Assembly (NCBI GenBank): GCA_029718625.1
Contig: CM056387.1
Coordinates: 32,682,105-32,746,104 of the forward strand
Length of the DNA stretch: 64,000 bases
Direction of reading: 5' to 3'
Source of the DNA: Synaphobranchus kaupii
Lineage: Eukaryota; Chordata; Actinopteri; Anguilliformes; Synaphobranchidae
Both the position numbers and the translations under genes were made by a program. The notes beneath the pieces are model-generated. The model saw only the letters and a program-made list of their open reading frames with translations, was not told the origin of the DNA and made no database searches. Shown piece by piece: positions 1-9,467 of the stretch (the stretch's first letter is position 1; each line of letters opens with the position of its first letter).

Positions 1-257
1 TCCATGTAGCCACCAGGAAGAACACTAGAAGTGGCAGTGGGAGGAGGAGGAAGATGGCATATCCTATAAATACGCCCTTGAGGGAATAGAAACCCCCAAA
101 GAAAAACACAACTGTGAAGAGCAGGTCAGACACATAGACTGCCAGTGAGATGAGGATGGAGTGTTTGATAGTCCGGCAAAATCGATACCACAAAGGATGC
201 ACAACCAGGAGGTATCTCTCCAGTGCAATACACATCATGAACAAAATACTGGCCCCT
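1..257 (-). pseudogene. Class A GPCR exon fragment, broken by the Maverick insertion
   Basis: Reading the minus strand from 257 to 1 gives one open frame with rhodopsin-family features. The end of TM3 is followed by the motif ALERY (the DRY-box position), a second intracellular loop with VVHPLWYRF, then a hydrophobic TM4 and most of TM5. The frame runs off the window edge, so the C-terminal half lies outside. Its N-terminal side is replaced abruptly at about 257 by the terminal repeat of the large element. The missing TM1-TM3 part is not found on the far side of the element at 18254. I cannot name the receptor; the loop resembles peptide or lipid receptor subfamilies. The fragment itself has no stop codons, so it was intact until recently or is part of a duplicated gene. 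Confidence 0.7.
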
Positions 258-1930
258 AAGTAGTATATGGAATTCGGCTTATGTCACTTTTTGATTGATG
301 GTTAATAGGTCAAAGGTCAAGCGGTCAAATGGGGGTCACATTTGCATATTTTAATTTTTAATTTTTAATTTTTATTTTTTAATTATTTTTTATTTTTTAA
401 TTATTTTTTATTTTTTATTTTTTTAATTTATAAGTTATTATTATTCGGAGGGTTGGGTTTATTGTGGGGGATTTTGTTTCAAGGTTTTATTTATTGGCAC
501 TGTAACGATGTCATTTTATTGGGGGGTTGTTTGTTGTAAGCGTTAAAAAGTAAGCGTAAATTTATTAGAACAACATCGTGAAAAAGTAACTTTGTATATA
601 TATATATATATATATATAAAATAAAAACAAATGTATAGGTTAGTGGCAATAGTTTGTGTTAGCAGAAGCGTTTTAAAAGAATAAAATAATTCGAGATGTT
701 TAATTGCAGACTTTTTTTTAAACGTGACAGACCGCGGTAGGCTAAAATGAACAAACTAGTACATCCAGGTCGGTAGAGAGCCGAAGGGTTCAAAATGTTG
801 AAAGCTCTGCATCAAACGGGGGCGCGAAGGGAAAAGCTCTTAACAAATTGTTAAGTCAGGGAAACCATGAACAAACTAACACGTTATTGCGTTTCTGTAT
901 TTCCAAGACATGTTTGCTAGAGAGAGAGAGAGTTGTTGTAAACCACGCGTAAATCTTTCATCTGAAATTGAACAAGTCCCCAGCAGTCCGCTTAACACAC
1001 AGTTCACACAGCGTTGAACTACGAGCGGGCTCCAGTAAGCGCCGAACACATGGTCTAGCTCTACAGCTAGAGATTCCACAATTGACACTGCGCTGAGGAT
1101 CAAGCGGCAGGCGTTCGAGGAACTGGGAGACTACACAATTGAAAGAGTTTTGCACAGAGTCGTGAGCACCCCCCGTAGTTTAGCAACAGATGGTGGAAGA
1201 CTTAGTGTTGTGGCGAGTTGGGGGGGTTTCTGATGACGTATGTAAAACTTTGATTGACGTGGAACAGCTGTATTCCTGGCGGGTTATTCAAAAAAAATAA
1301 GTTTAAAATGAATGAAAGAAATGCATAGACTGAAAATATTTCAACAGGCCGCAAAATGCCCCGAAACCATTGAAAAGAACGCCAAGAAGCGTTTTTAAAA
1401 ATAAAAATCTGTATTAGTATTTAATATAAAACTTTTCAGGATTTTTTATTAGAACAACATCGTGAAAAAGTAACTTTGTATATATATATAGCTATATATA
1501 TATATATATATAAAATAAAAACAAATGTATAGGTTAGTGGCAATAGTTTGTGTTAGCAGAAGCGTTTTAAAAGAATAAAAGAATAAAATAATTCAAGACG
1601 GTTAATTGCAGACTTTTTTAAACGTGACAGACCGCGGTAGGCTAAACGAACAAACTAGCACATCCAGGGCGGTAGAGAGCCGAAGGGTGCAAAATGTTGA
1701 AAGCTCTGCATCAAAAGGTAAAAAACTCAAAAAATTAAGTCAGGGTAACCCGAGTACAAAGTCCGTGCGGAGACCGGATAGATCTTTTTACCAGAATTGC
1801 TAGAGAGAGTTGTAAACTATGCGTAACTCTTTCAGCTGAAAATGGAACAAGTCCAGGAGTCTCCATACAACCCCCAGAGGCAATTCAAAGACACAGATAC
1901 TCAGAGACACACATGGTAGCTGTTTTGGTT
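258..1930. repeat. Left terminal inverted repeat of the Maverick
   Basis: This stretch reappears inverted at 16571-18253. Both copies contain the A/T-rich segment with TTTTTAATTATT runs, an alternating TA tract, and the block ending TAGCTGTTTTGGTT, where similarity stops. Lengths differ by about 10 bases because of small indels, mainly in the TA tracts. Within it lie one whole unit and most of a second unit of a roughly 880-bp direct repeat. Confidence 0.9.
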
Positions 1931-2310
1931 AGAGATTCCACAATTGACACTGCGCTGAGGATCAAGCGGCAGGTGTTCGAGGAACTGGGAGACTACACAA
2001 TTGAAAGAGTTTTGCACAGAGTCGTGAGCACCCCCCGTAGTTTAGCAACAGATGGTGGAAGACTTAGTGTTGTGGCGAGTTGGGGGGTTTCTGATGACGT
2101 ATGTAAAACTTTGATTGACGTGGAACAGCTGTATTCCTGGCGGGTTATTCAAAAAAAATAAGTTTAAAATGAATGAAAGAAATGCATAGACTGGAAATAT
2201 TTCAACAGGCCGCAAAATGCCCCGAAGCCATTGAAAAGAACGCCAAGAAGCGTTTTCCAAAAATAAAAGTCTGTATTAGTATTTAATATAAAACTTTTCA
2301 GGATTTTTGC
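563..2310. repeat. Two tandem units of about 880 bp inside and across the left TIR
   Basis: Unit 1 (about 563-1444) and unit 2 (about 1447-2310) share the start TATTAGAACAACATCG, a TA tract, the segment around ATTGCAGACTTTTTT, the segment from GATTCCACAATTGACACTG to the stop-rich end, and the closing TATAAAACTTTTCAGG. Unit 2 lacks roughly 100 bases of unit 1 around 1000-1070 and has other sequence there. The TIR boundary at 1930 falls inside unit 2, so the right end of the element has only unit 1 and part of unit 2. Confidence 0.8.
1913..2161 (+). CDS. Small open frame in the inner repeat unit, doubtful
   Basis: An 82-codon frame of mixed composition with no domain I recognise. The same frame exists in the outer copy of the repeat (about 1075-1230), but there one extra G in a G run shifts it early. 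Only the inner copy is uninterrupted, and it lies just outside the inverted repeat. There is no clear promoter. It may be a chance frame in repeated terminal DNA. Confidence 0.2.
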   Translation: MVAVLVRDSTIDTALRIKRQVFEELGDYTIERVLHRVVSTPRSLATDGGRLSVVASWGVSDDVCKTLIDVEQLYSWRVIQKK

Positions 2311-2578
2311 TTACAGTTGTCTAATACTTAGAGCCAACATGTTTAAAATATAAACAATTTGCTAGATGGTCATCTATTGTTTAGTATCGAACGGTTACTA
2401 AAAAGATGTGGCTATTCAATTTAATCAGGGTTGAGGCGTTATATATTAAATGTGGCGTTTAATCGTATATTCAAAAAGTGTATTTTATTCTTCATGCCAC
2501 ATTTCACGGGGAGGGGCACGTTTTTACGACCTACGTACACTACGTAGATCTATTCACACCTCGAAGAACTCTTGTAGG

Positions 2579-2585
2579 TATAAAG
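2579..2585 (+). promoter_or_regulatory. TATA box for the rightward gene block
   Basis: GGTATAAAGAG is a canonical TATA box 85 bases before the first ATG of the spliced gene at 2670, which leaves a leader of about 55-60 bases. A second A/T-rich candidate (TTATATATT) lies at 2439-2447. Confidence 0.5.
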
Positions 2586-2669
2586 AGAGACCTACAGTTA
2601 CACAAAAAAACAATCTTGATTCTACATTGTGGAAGAAACGATTTCAGCTAATCCTTTTGCTTGTAAGAG

Positions 2670-4393
2670 ATGTCGACACCAACGCCTATCTTGGACTTTA
2701 CAACACCAGGTATGTGCGGCTATTTTAATTCTTATAAAGTGTGAAACTTTCAAGTTGTTAATTAAACATATTGAATATTCTACTTCTTAATTAAAGTTGT
2801 TAATGTAAAATGTATTACAGATTTGGTTCTAGATACATGTTACAACAACTACAACGGGACACAAGCTGTTGAACATCTCGAAGCTTTTGTTAATTTAATA
2901 CCCGATGACATCAACGTTAGACATAGTAAGATGTTTTTACATTTTTAAAATGTGCTTTTATTTTTCGAATATTTGGTAAACGTTTAATTGTTTTTAGATA
3001 CTAAGTTGCAGACTCCACGTGTGAAACCACGTGTCGCCTAGGCCTGTGTTTTAGCAAACGAAAACTATTTGGCGGTTAAATACATGTGAATGAAACATCC
3101 TTTGCTCAAAATCTGATTATAACTATTGAACATTACTATGTGTTTTTATTTTTAGGATATTTGGTAAACGTTATATGGTTTTAAGATGTTTTATATATAA
3201 TTGTTTTTAGATACTAAGTTGCAGACTACACGTGTGAAACCACGTGTCGCCTAGGCCTGTGTTTTTGGCAACAAAATTATTTGTTGCTATTTGTTAGTTA
3301 AATACAAGTGAATGAAACAACCTTTGCTCAAAATCTGATTATAACTATTGAACATTACCATGTGTTTTTATTTTTTCGGATATTTGGGTTTATTTGTTTT
3401 TAGATAGATCTACGGTGTACACGCGGGCCCAAGTTTTAGCTGCAGAAGATGATCCACGTTACAGTTTATTACAGAGTATGTAACTTAAATACTTTTGTTC
3501 AATATCTGTTTATGTGTTTTATCGTTAAAAAGGCTCAGAAATCCCGATAGAGACTGTTGCAAAGACAACATCTGAAAACGACAAAGAAAAAACCTGTAAG
3601 TGTGTGCTTGGACGTGTGTGCATGTACATGTGTGTTGGAGGGTTATTTTTGGAGCATGTTTAACAGGCTACACAAGCCACGTGCTGGATAGGCCGAAGCC
3701 ACGCTTAACCTAATTGTTAGTTCAACACAATTGAATGAAAATTCCTTTGCACAACATTGGATTATAACTATTGCAATGTGTTTTATTTTTATTATTTAAA
3801 AGGCCCTGAAAATACCACTCTAGAGACGGCGGCAAAGACAAAACCTAAAAGACCGCAAGGCTTGAAGAGAAAAAGTGGTGAGATTTAAGTTTTCTCCTAT
3901 TAAAATAAAATGTTTGATTTTTAAATTTTTGTAATTTGTTTTAGATTTTAATTTGAATTTGAATTAATTAGATTATTATTTTATTTTTATATTTTTAATT
4001 TACCTTACAGCTTTTGAAACAACGGGTGTGGTGAGAGCCGCCGATACGCCTAAAAGACGTGTGACACCAGGACCACGGCCAACAAAAGCACCCGCAGCAG
4101 CAGCAGCCAAAGGCCCCGCAGACAAACCAACAACCGCAGCAGCTGCCAACGGCCCCGCAGACAAACCAACAACCGCAGCAGCAGCCACTGGCCCCGCAGA
4201 CAATCCAACAACACCAGCAGCAGCAACCGTCGCAGACAATCAAGCCGAGCTGACAACGCCTGCCAACGCCTCGGTTTGTCAAAACGACAACGTAGAATTA
4301 AGAATATTGGACAATTTTAGGACACTTGTTGATAATTTTAGGAACCTTTCGGACAATTTTATGATCCTTTCGACTAAATTGCTATTAAAGTAA
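2670..4393 (+). CDS. Spliced six-exon Maverick gene, Ala/Pro-repeat protein of unknown function
   Basis: I resolve six coding exons with GT-AG borders: 2670-2709, 2821-2925, 3404-3475, 3533-3595, 3803-3877 and 4011-4393. Lengths 40, 105, 72, 63, 75 and 383 sum to 738 bases, exactly 246 codons with the stop. Every junction is phase 1, so any internal exon can be skipped without breaking the frame. The product (245 residues) has a short acidic/polar N-terminal part, then Lys-rich segments (KPKRPQGLKRKS), then three to four tandem copies of an Ala/Pro/Thr unit containing GPADKPTT, and a C-terminal helix-forming tail with repeated DNF separated by Leu/Ile, suggesting a coiled coil. It ends one base before the polymerase ATG. 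No family is recognised. By position it could be a regulatory or DNA-binding early protein; that is inference. Confidence 0.7.
2998..3254 (+). other. Duplicated stop-carrying exon-like cassettes within an intron
   Basis: Two nearly identical segments, starting after TTTTTAG acceptors at 2998 and 3211, read ATACTAAGTTGCAGACT and continue to an in-frame TAG at 3039-3041 and 3252-3254 if joined in phase 1 to exon 2. Flanking intron sequence (TTTTTATTTTT, TTTGGTAAACG, AATGAAACA) is also duplicated. Inclusion of either would end the protein after about 62 residues. They could be alternative terminal exons or decayed copies of a real exon. Confidence 0.45.
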
Positions 4394-4394
4394 A

Positions 4395-7300
4395 ATGGCT
4401 CCTAAAAGACCTTGTACGTGTCCATGTTCAGGGTCCCAGAGTAAAAGACCTGCCGCTGAAAATGCTGAAAACCAGGATGCTAACCAAAACGTTTTAGCGC
4501 ATGAAAATGTTAATCCACATCTCTTAGCTCTTGTTAATGATGTTAATCAGGCCTCTATTAACACGCATGAACCTAGTAATGAAAATGTAGAGTCTAGTAA
4601 TGGAACTGTAGAGCATGATGTTTTTGCCGGTTTGTTAAGAGCTTTGGACTCTGTAAACCGCGAACTCGCTATGGAATCAGATATGACCCCAAACACCGCA
4701 GAAAATAACATGCCGGGTCTTACAGAGCTCGAGATACCCCAAAGCACTAACGATAGTGACTCACAAGGACTTCCAGAAGCTAACCAAAATGGTGGTGGTG
4801 GTGGTGGTGATGTGATTAATGACACAAACCTTCAGGTTATACGTAGGCCAAATTTCAACAGTACAGAAATTCAGATCCGTTTTAACTTTACATCTTTGTA
4901 CAATGTTGATAACTACGCAGAGTTTTATGTACACATCTTAAACACTTTAGAAAATCTTCTGGCTAAAGTTCGGGAGCTGTCGAACCCCAGCGATGTCGTA
5001 CAGTTAGAATTAAGGGGTGATTCTCTGTCGCAGGGTGTAACTGTACAGCTAAGCGGTGATGAAATAGATTTGGAGGTTTTTTTGAATATGGTTGAAGAGT
5101 TGGTTCAAAGCAATTTTGATATACTGGTTGATGAAACTCTGATGCTTGTGGCTCACATTATTCAGAACCCTAATGGCGGTGGAGGAGACCGACGAAAATT
5201 ATCATCATGTCTCAAGAGTGAAATCATTCGCAAAAAGCTAAAACATTTAATAGTTGTCTACAGTGCCGATAATAATCTCTGTTTCGCAAAATGTTTAGCG
5301 CATCTTTTAAATCCAACATTCACTACGTGTGTCGCTGAAAGAGAGGCGGAACATTTACAACGTTCCGTAGGTTTGGGTGTTCAGGACAAGGTTCATTTTT
5401 CAGACATTCAAAGGTTTGAGAGGTTCTTAAACATCAAGATAGTTGTATGGACACACAGTTCAAATAACGGCGTCTTAAAAAAGTTTCAAACGAGCAACAC
5501 ACCACACTCTAAAACCTTTTTTTTGTACCTCGAGGGTGGACACTATTACGGTATCAAATCATTGACAGGTTTCTTAGGCAGTCAATATGTTTGTACATTT
5601 TGTTACACTCCATACACATCGAAACATAGCCACGCCTGTTTACATTATTGTAACGTCTGTTTTGGCGCAGAATGTTTTACACATCGTTCATCAACGATAA
5701 GGTGTAAGGATTGTAAGCGAATCTGTCGGTCTAGGTTTTGCTATAACGCACATAAAGTTTTGAAACTGCAGGAGTCTAGCGGTAAAATGCTCAGCTCTTG
5801 TGATACTCTAAAGTTCTGTGACAAATGTGCACAAACATATGTAGTAAGTAGCAAAACATCTAAACCACACCAATGTAGTCTAAAGCTCTGCAAAAACTGC
5901 AAGGCTGTATTGACCCCTGAAGTTGAGCATGTGTGTTACATACAAACTGTGAAAACTGAACACCCCAACCGGCGTTACGTTTTTTATGATTTTGAGTGTC
6001 GGCAGGACCATGGCGAACACATTGCAAATTTCATATGTTGCATAGATTTTAAAGGCAAGCGTTGGACTGCAAAGGGTGATGGCTGTGTACAGGCTTTTTT
6101 TAAAAGGTATCGAACCCGAAAGTACAAGGGTTATACATTCATAGCCCATAATTCAAAGGGGTACGATGGGTACCTGCTGATGCAGTATTTGGTAAAGCAT
6201 GGTGTGACACCAAACATCATAGCGCAAGGCAGCAAGCTCCTGTGCATTACAGATGAGGATTTCAAACAGAGGTATGTTGATTCACTCTGTTTCCTAACTA
6301 TGAAGCTAAGTGCCATGCCTGGCTCTCTAGGTTTTGAAAATGCAAAAAAAGGGTATTTTCCCCATTTCTGGAATAAAATTGAGAACCAGAATTACATCGG
6401 TCCGTACCCACCACCCTTGTACTATGGTTTTGACACAATGATGGCCAAGGAGAGGGAGGACTTTATGTCCTGGTATAATAATGTGTCTGGGGGTGTGTTT
6501 GACTTTCGAAAAGAAATAGCCGAGTACTGTCAGAATGACGTTGTTATTTTGCGGGAAGCTTGTTTGCGGTTTCGGGCCGAGGTGCTTGGGAGCACAGGTT
6601 TAGACCCGTTCCAGAGCATTACAATAGCCTCGGTGTGCATGAAACAATACTGTACAAACTTTTTGCCCAAAAACACCATAGCAGTCACATCGCCTGATAA
6701 TTACGCGCAGCAGCAGAAATCGTTTTCCACAGCAGCCATTCAATGGTTAGAATATGTGAGTCATCGGGAAAAGATTTTCATTCAACATGCCTTGAACCGG
6801 GGGGAGGTTAAGATGGGTAACTATTATCTAGACGGTTATTCAGATGTAGCCGGCGTTCGGACAGCTTTCGAATTTGCGGGGTGTTTTTTTCATGCTTGCC
6901 CTCAATGTTTTAATTTAAGTACAATTAACCCTCTCACAAAAACAGATTTTGGTTCAATATATCACAAATTTCAAGAGAAAATTGACACTCTGCGTAGCGT
7001 ATACAACCTGAATGTTGTAGTTATGTGGGAGCACGAATGGGTAAGACTTAAACGTGAGAGCCCCGAGGTTCAGGAGTTCCTGCGCCATCATGACTACCCG
7101 GAACGTCTGGACCCTCGGGCTGCTCTGTTTGGCGGTCGAACTAATGCGTTGCAACTTTACTACAAGGCTCAAGAAGGTGAACAAATACACTATTTTGATT
7201 TCACCAGTCTATACCCGTTTGTGAACAAAACTAAAGTTTACCCAACAAATCACCCCACCATCATCTTCCGTGACTTTGAACCGATCGAAAACTATTTCGG

Positions 7301-8450
7301 TCTGATCAAAGCCAGGGTATATCCGCCAAGAAAACTTACAATACCTGTGTTACCGTACAGAGTCTCTGGTAAATTAATGTTTCCACTTTGCCGGTCCTGC
7401 GCAGAATCTGAGCATCAAGGTGCGTGTGAACATTCTGATGAGTTGCGTTCTCTCACAGGCGTATGGTGTACCGTTGAAATGCTTAAGGCTATTGAAAAAG
7501 GTTACATCGTCGACAAAATCTTTGAAATTTGGCATTTCCAAGATAGGTCCGATTCTCTTTTCAGTGACTATATTAAGACGCATTTAAAGGGTAAACAAGA
7601 AGCGTCAGGATACCCCTCTTGGGTTTCTGATGATTCTGACAAGGCGGCCTATGTGCAGAGTTATTGGCAGAAGGAGGGTGTACGTTTAGACCCAAGCAAT
7701 ATTTCTGTAAACAAAGCCAAGAGACAAATTTCCAAACTGTTTTTAAATAGTCTTTGGGGCAAATTTGGTCAGAGAAGCAACATGCCAAACACAACCTTGA
7801 TCCGTGATCCTGAAGAGTTTCTGCAATTCATGTTTTCAGATGAGTATGATGTCTCACACTTTTCATTTCTTACAGAAGACGTAGCTCTGGCACAGTGGAA
7901 ACTTGCTAAGGGCTTCCCAAAGGTCCCCAGATACAGCAATGTGTTCATCGCGGCCTTCACCACAGCTTATGCCCGGCTCGAGCTTTATAATGTCATGGAT
8001 AAAATGCCTGACAGGGTTCTGTACCACGACACAGATTCTGTAATCTTTGTGTGCCGACCGGGTGACTGGATGCCGTCTCTAGGTGATTTTTTGGGAGACT
8101 TGACTAGTGAGCTAGACCCCTTTGACCACATTGTTGAATTTGTATCAGGAGGGCCCAAGACGTACGGTTATAAAACACGGTTTGGTAAAACGTGCATGAA
8201 AGTGAAAGGTATAACCCTGCATCATACTAACACACAGGTTGTCAATCTTTCAACCCTCACAGAATTGGTACAGCACTATGTACAGAATCCAGAGGTCCCA
8301 GCTCGCGAAATTACAACCAACACAAATCAAATTGTGAGGAATAAGAGAGGGTTCTCTCTCAGCAATCGTTTAGTTTCTAAAAGATTCAGAGTAGTTTACA
8401 ACAAAAGGGTCCTGCTCCCTGATTTCAAAACCTTGCCATATGGATTCTAG
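4395..8450 (+). CDS. Protein-primed family-B DNA polymerase (Maverick PolB)
   Basis: 1351 residues. The exonuclease motifs are visible: FYDFEC (D532, E534), HNSKGYDGY (N586, D591) and YCQND (Y711, D715). The polymerase motifs are DFTSLYPF (D935), KLFLNSLWGKFGQ (about 1114-1126) and YHDTDSV (D1212, D1214). Before the exonuclease lies a Cys/His-rich zinc-binding region (about 400-515) and, before that, a segment with DNNLCFAKCLAHLL (C296) and GGHYYGI (H383), which resembles the Cys and His of an OTU-like fold and is typical of Maverick polymerases. The first 150 residues are Asn/Glu-rich and low complexity with a Gly6 run. The enzyme is expected to copy the linear element from its termini using a protein primer. 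The frame is intact; it overlaps the ATPase gene by 11 bases. Confidence 0.95.
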   Translation: MAPKRPCTCPCSGSQSKRPAAENAENQDANQNVLAHENVNPHLLALVNDVNQASINTHEPSNENVESSNGTVEHDVFAGLLRALDSVNRELAMESDMTPNTAENNMPGLTELEIPQSTNDSDSQGLPEANQNGGGGGGDVINDTNLQVIRRPNFNSTEIQIRFNFTSLYNVDNYAEFYVHILNTLENLLAKVRELSNPSDVVQLELRGDSLSQGVTVQLSGDEIDLEVFLNMVEELVQSNFDILVDETLMLVAHIIQNPNGGGGDRRKLSSCLKSEIIRKKLKHLIVVYSADNNLCFAKCLAHLLNPTFTTCVAEREAEHLQRSVGLGVQDKVHFSDIQRFERFLNIKIVVWTHSSNNGVLKKFQTSNTPHSKTFFLYLEGGHYYGIKSLTGFLGSQYVCTFCYTPYTSKHSHACLHYCNVCFGAECFTHRSSTIRCKDCKRICRSRFCYNAHKVLKLQESSGKMLSSCDTLKFCDKCAQTYVVSSKTSKPHQCSLKLCKNCKAVLTPEVEHVCYIQTVKTEHPNRRYVFYDFECRQDHGEHIANFICCIDFKGKRWTAKGDGCVQAFFKRYRTRKYKGYTFIAHNSKGYDGYLLMQYLVKHGVTPNIIAQGSKLLCITDEDFKQRYVDSLCFLTMKLSAMPGSLGFENAKKGYFPHFWNKIENQNYIGPYPPPLYYGFDTMMAKEREDFMSWYNNVSGGVFDFRKEIAEYCQNDVVILREACLRFRAEVLGSTGLDPFQSITIASVCMKQYCTNFLPKNTIAVTSPDNYAQQQKSFSTAAIQWLEYVSHREKIFIQHALNRGEVKMGNYYLDGYSDVAGVRTAFEFAGCFFHACPQCFNLSTINPLTKTDFGSIYHKFQEKIDTLRSVYNLNVVVMWEHEWVRLKRESPEVQEFLRHHDYPERLDPRAALFGGRTNALQLYYKAQEGEQIHYFDFTSLYPFVNKTKVYPTNHPTIIFRDFEPIENYFGLIKARVYPPRKLTIPVLPYRVSGKLMFPLCRSCAESEHQGACEHSDELRSLTGVWCTVEMLKAIEKGYIVDKIFEIWHFQDRSDSLFSDYIKTHLKGKQEASGYPSWVSDDSDKAAYVQSYWQKEGVRLDPSNISVNKAKRQISKLFLNSLWGKFGQRSNMPNTTLIRDPEEFLQFMFSDEYDVSHFSFLTEDVALAQWKLAKGFPKVPRYSNVFIAAFTTAYARLELYNVMDKMPDRVLYHDTDSVIFVCRPGDWMPSLGDFLGDLTSELDPFDHIVEFVSGGPKTYGYKTRFGKTCMKVKGITLHHTNTQVVNLSTLTELVQHYVQNPEVPAREITTNTNQIVRNKRGFSLSNRLVSKRFRVVYNKRVLLPDFKTLPYGF

Positions 8451-9123
8451 ACAAGTGATTGGGGTTGAAGGTTTTGACAGCCGCCTTCAACATCCCTTTT
8501 CATGCATAATCTCAGGTCCATCAAACAGCGGTAAAAGCGTTTTTGTGAAAACACTGCTCGAAAATGCACAACATGTATTGTCAACAGTACCGCAGAACAT
8601 TGTATGGTTTTATTCGTGTTGGCAACCCATGTACGATGAAGTGCTTTGTAAAATAAAGAATGTACATTTTGTAGAAGGTCTTCCTGAATCCTTGACCGAT
8701 GAAGTTTTGCTACCTTTGCACAAAACCAACATGGTAATTGTTGATGACCTTATGCAGGCTGCCAGTCAGAGCTCTGAAATTGAGAGAGCTTTCACCAAAT
8801 ATACACACCATAGAAACCTAAGCATCATATATCTTGTTCAGAATCTTTTCTTCCAGGGTCGAAACAGCCGCACAATTAATCTTAATGCAAACTATATTGT
8901 TCTGTTCAAAAATCCAAGAGATAAAATGCAAGTTAATGTTTTGGCACGACAAATGTACCCCAGACATTCAAAGTTTTTCCTTGAATGTTTTGATGATGCT
9001 ACCAGAAAACCTTACGGTTATCTATTGGTTGATTTAAAAGCCCAGACGCCTGAGGAATACCGCATCAGAACTGGTTTGTACGCTCCAGAGTGGCCGGTAG
9101 TTTATGTGCTAAAGAAAAAGTAA
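8440..9123 (+). CDS. FtsK/HerA-type genome-packaging ATPase
   Basis: 227 residues, with a Walker A motif GPSNSGKS near residue 26-33 and a Walker B strand MVIVDDLM near residue 97-104. A conserved downstream segment with HHRNLSIIYLVQNLF is the sensor-like Gln/Asn region of this viral ATPase family. In adenovirus-like and Maverick particles it drives DNA into the capsid. Its ATG lies inside the last codons of the polymerase gene in another frame, so translation must use splicing, leaky scanning or reinitiation. The sequence has no lesions. Confidence 0.92.
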   Translation: MDSRQVIGVEGFDSRLQHPFSCIISGPSNSGKSVFVKTLLENAQHVLSTVPQNIVWFYSCWQPMYDEVLCKIKNVHFVEGLPESLTDEVLLPLHKTNMVIVDDLMQAASQSSEIERAFTKYTHHRNLSIIYLVQNLFFQGRNSRTINLNANYIVLFKNPRDKMQVNVLARQMYPRHSKFFLECFDDATRKPYGYLLVDLKAQTPEEYRIRTGLYAPEWPVVYVLKKK

Positions 9124-9124
9124 T

Positions 9125-9463
9125 ATGTCTGCACGTATTAAACGGAACTGGTCTTTTCTAAAAGCCCTATTTGAAGGTAATGCCCGGCAAAGACGTAACA
9201 TATTACAGTCTGCTTCTGGTGAACTTATAAACACAATTTGTGAACTAGCTCTCAATGTTTTACGGGGCAATATACCCCTAACTGATACACAACTGAAAAA
9301 AATAAGAAAACAAAAGGTCGGAATTAAACTGTTGGTTAACAAAAGATCATCTATTCGAAAGAGGCGAAAGATTATTTCTCAAAAGGGTGGATTTCTTCTG
9401 CCGTTGCTGAGTGTTGCAATACCGTTTCTCACCAGTTTGATAGCGGGTCGCAGCGGGGCTTAA
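9125..9463 (+). CDS. Small basic virion protein, adenovirus core pX-like C-terminus
   Basis: 112 residues, strongly basic. The N-terminal half contains two predicted helices, including ELINTICELALNVLRG. The C-terminal third has a cluster RKRRKII followed by GGF and a hydrophobic stretch LLPLLSVAIPFLTSLI. A basic block, then Gly-Gly, then a hydrophobic helix is the layout of adenovirus core protein X and related small proteins of fish adintoviruses. It starts one base after the ATPase stop. Role inferred: DNA condensation or a membrane-active minor component. Confidence 0.65.
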   Translation: MSARIKRNWSFLKALFEGNARQRRNILQSASGELINTICELALNVLRGNIPLTDTQLKKIRKQKVGIKLLVNKRSSIRKRRKIISQKGGFLLPLLSVAIPFLTSLIAGRSGA

Positions 9464-9467
9464 AATC

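Noticed and set aside
876..1155. Minus-strand frames in the left TIR and their copies at 17346-17625
   Set aside because: Two overlapping frames of similar size, present in both TIRs only because the sequence is repeated; no promoter, motif or codon pattern.
1606..1803. 65-codon frame duplicated in both TIRs
   Set aside because: Its presence twice is explained by the inverted repeat; the tandem outer unit breaks the same frame, so no selection is visible.
2450..2728. 92-codon plus-strand frame before the spliced gene
   Set aside because: It overlaps the TATA box at 2579 and exon 1 in another frame; the exon-sum and phase evidence favours the ATG at 2670.
4000..4282. Three long minus-strand frames opposite the Ala/Pro repeat exon
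   Set aside because: They are shadows of the GC-rich tandem repeat in exon 6 of the plus-strand gene; no start context or family.
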